Made by a program: the position numbers and the translations under genes. From an uncultured Christensenella sp. (GTDB taxonomy: Bacteria; Bacillota; Clostridia; Christensenellales; Borkfalkiaceae): a stretch of 5,446 bases of DNA. Positions within the stretch are counted from its first letter, which is position 1, and every line of letters begins with the position of its first letter. The stretch covers positions 1-5,446 of the forward strand of contig CAJTLF010000031.1 in assembly GCA_910577555.1 (NCBI GenBank). The letters run 5' to 3'. Positions 5,048 to 5,446 of this stretch are shown in pieces. The notes beneath the pieces were generated by a model. The model saw only the letters and a list, made by a program, of their open reading frames with translations. It made no database searches and had not been told where the DNA came from.

Positions 5048-5353
5048 TTAAAATTGCCAACGGTATTTCTGTAAGTTTATTTTAAAATCTTCGTTCACTT
5101 CCACCCCTTCGCCGACGAGCAGAGCCTTCTGAACTTCGCGTCCGCCGAACGCAAAGCCGTTAGTTAAAGACCCGTCGGCAAACACTACGCGGTGGCAGGG
5201 TATTATTCCCTGTTGCGGATTACTATGCAACGCCCAGCCGACCTGCCTTGACGCGCGCGGCATACCTACCGCACGGGCTACGTCGCCGTAGGTTGCAACC
5301 TTGCCCGCGGGGATATTTTTGACTACTTCGTACACGCTTTCAAAGAACGTCAT
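5048..5353 (-). CDS. Short MGMT-family (O6-alkylguanine DNA alkyltransferase-like) protein retaining the active-site Cys
   Basis: The 101-residue product is the C-terminal, DNA-binding domain of the Ada/Ogt family on its own, without the N-terminal ribonuclease-H-like domain. IPAGKVATYGDVARAVGM (14-31) and ASRQVGWALHSNP (34-46) form the helix-turn-helix and the arginine-finger helix (R36). I-I-P-C53-H-R-V is the alkyl-acceptor motif. Alkyltransferase-like proteins of the E. coli YbaZ (Atl) type share this short length but have Trp in place of the Cys. Here Cys is kept, so it could transfer alkyl groups from O6-alkylguanine to itself, though the short architecture leaves open a recognition-only role. 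The C-terminus LLVGEGVEVNEDFKINLQKYRW resembles the Atl-type ending. The ATG (5351-5353) has AGGA (5361-5364) 7 nt upstream. hemW follows 210 bp downstream on the same strand. Confidence 0.92.
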   Translation of the reverse strand: MTFFESVYEVVKNIPAGKVATYGDVARAVGMPRASRQVGWALHSNPQQGIIPCHRVVFADGSLTNGFAFGGREVQKALLVGEGVEVNEDFKINLQKYRWQF

Positions 5354-5386
5354 ATTTTATTCCTTTTTGCGAACGGTTTGTTCTTT

Positions 5387-5446
5387 TGGATTGCTTCGTC
5401 GCTACGCTTTGCGCTTCTGGATTGCTTCGCTGACGCTCGCAATGAC
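5387..5446. repeat. GGATTGCTTCG...CGCAATGAC intergenic repeat, two partial copies, cut by the window edge
   Basis: TGGATTGCTTCG occurs at 5387-5398 and again at 5418-5429, a 31-bp period. The second copy ends CGCTCGCAATGAC at the window edge. ATTGC (5421-5425) and GCAAT (5439-5443) are inverted, so the unit is palindromic. Read on the minus strand it begins GTCATTGCGAGCG and ends GAAGCAATCC, a pattern I know as a recurrent intergenic repeat in many bacterial genomes. It lies upstream of the MGMT-family gene and contains no evident reading frame. Confidence 0.65.

Noticed and set aside
5387..5446. Start of a CRISPR array.
   Set aside because: Only two partial repeats with a 31-bp period are present, with no unique spacers of uniform length between identical repeats.

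Overview
The window looks like an ordinary chromosomal housekeeping segment from a Gram-positive, Clostridia-type Bacillota bacterium, perhaps an uncultured gut lineage. That placement is an inference. It rests on AAAGGAG-type ribosome binding sites, an extended sigma-70-like promoter, a TTG start, a lipoprotein with a Lys-Lys signal peptide, and protein sequences that read like clostridial GuaA, GuaB and HemW. No phage, CRISPR, transposase, rRNA or tRNA gene is visible.

Layout. The left half (1-2455) is a minus-strand purine block read from right to left: a small single-pass membrane protein of unknown function (1774-2376), guaB for IMP dehydrogenase (305-1759), and the first 16 codons of guaA for GMP synthase (1-49). 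The membrane-protein stop codon lies in the guaB ribosome-binding region, and a good promoter (2427-2455) precedes the pair. GuaB makes XMP from IMP and GuaA aminates XMP to GMP, so the two enzymes are consecutive steps. A 255-bp gap separates them. It holds a 120-bp element with imperfect terminal inverted repeats, two GGCGCAA palindromes and a possible guaA promoter.

The centre holds one plus-strand gene (2515-3165) for a predicted lipoprotein, divergent from the membrane-protein gene. It ends at a strong bidirectional terminator (3170-3206) shared with the convergent minus-strand genes to its right. The right half (3214-5353, minus strand) encodes, in transcription order, a short Cys-bearing MGMT-family protein, a HemW-like radical SAM protein (TTG start) and a GNAT acetyltransferase. 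The last two are 4 nt apart. The 210-bp gap before hemW is dense with inverted repeats, including a 10-bp stem touching the hemW ribosome binding site. The right edge (5387-5446) is a partly tandem copy of a GGATTGCTTCG...CGCAATGAC type intergenic repeat.

No new multi-gene system is evident. What the coding annotation does not explain lies in the non-coding DNA: the MITE-like element next to the guaB stop, the GGCGCAA palindromes present in two separate gaps, and the structured hemW leader. The two unrecognised envelope proteins come next in interest.
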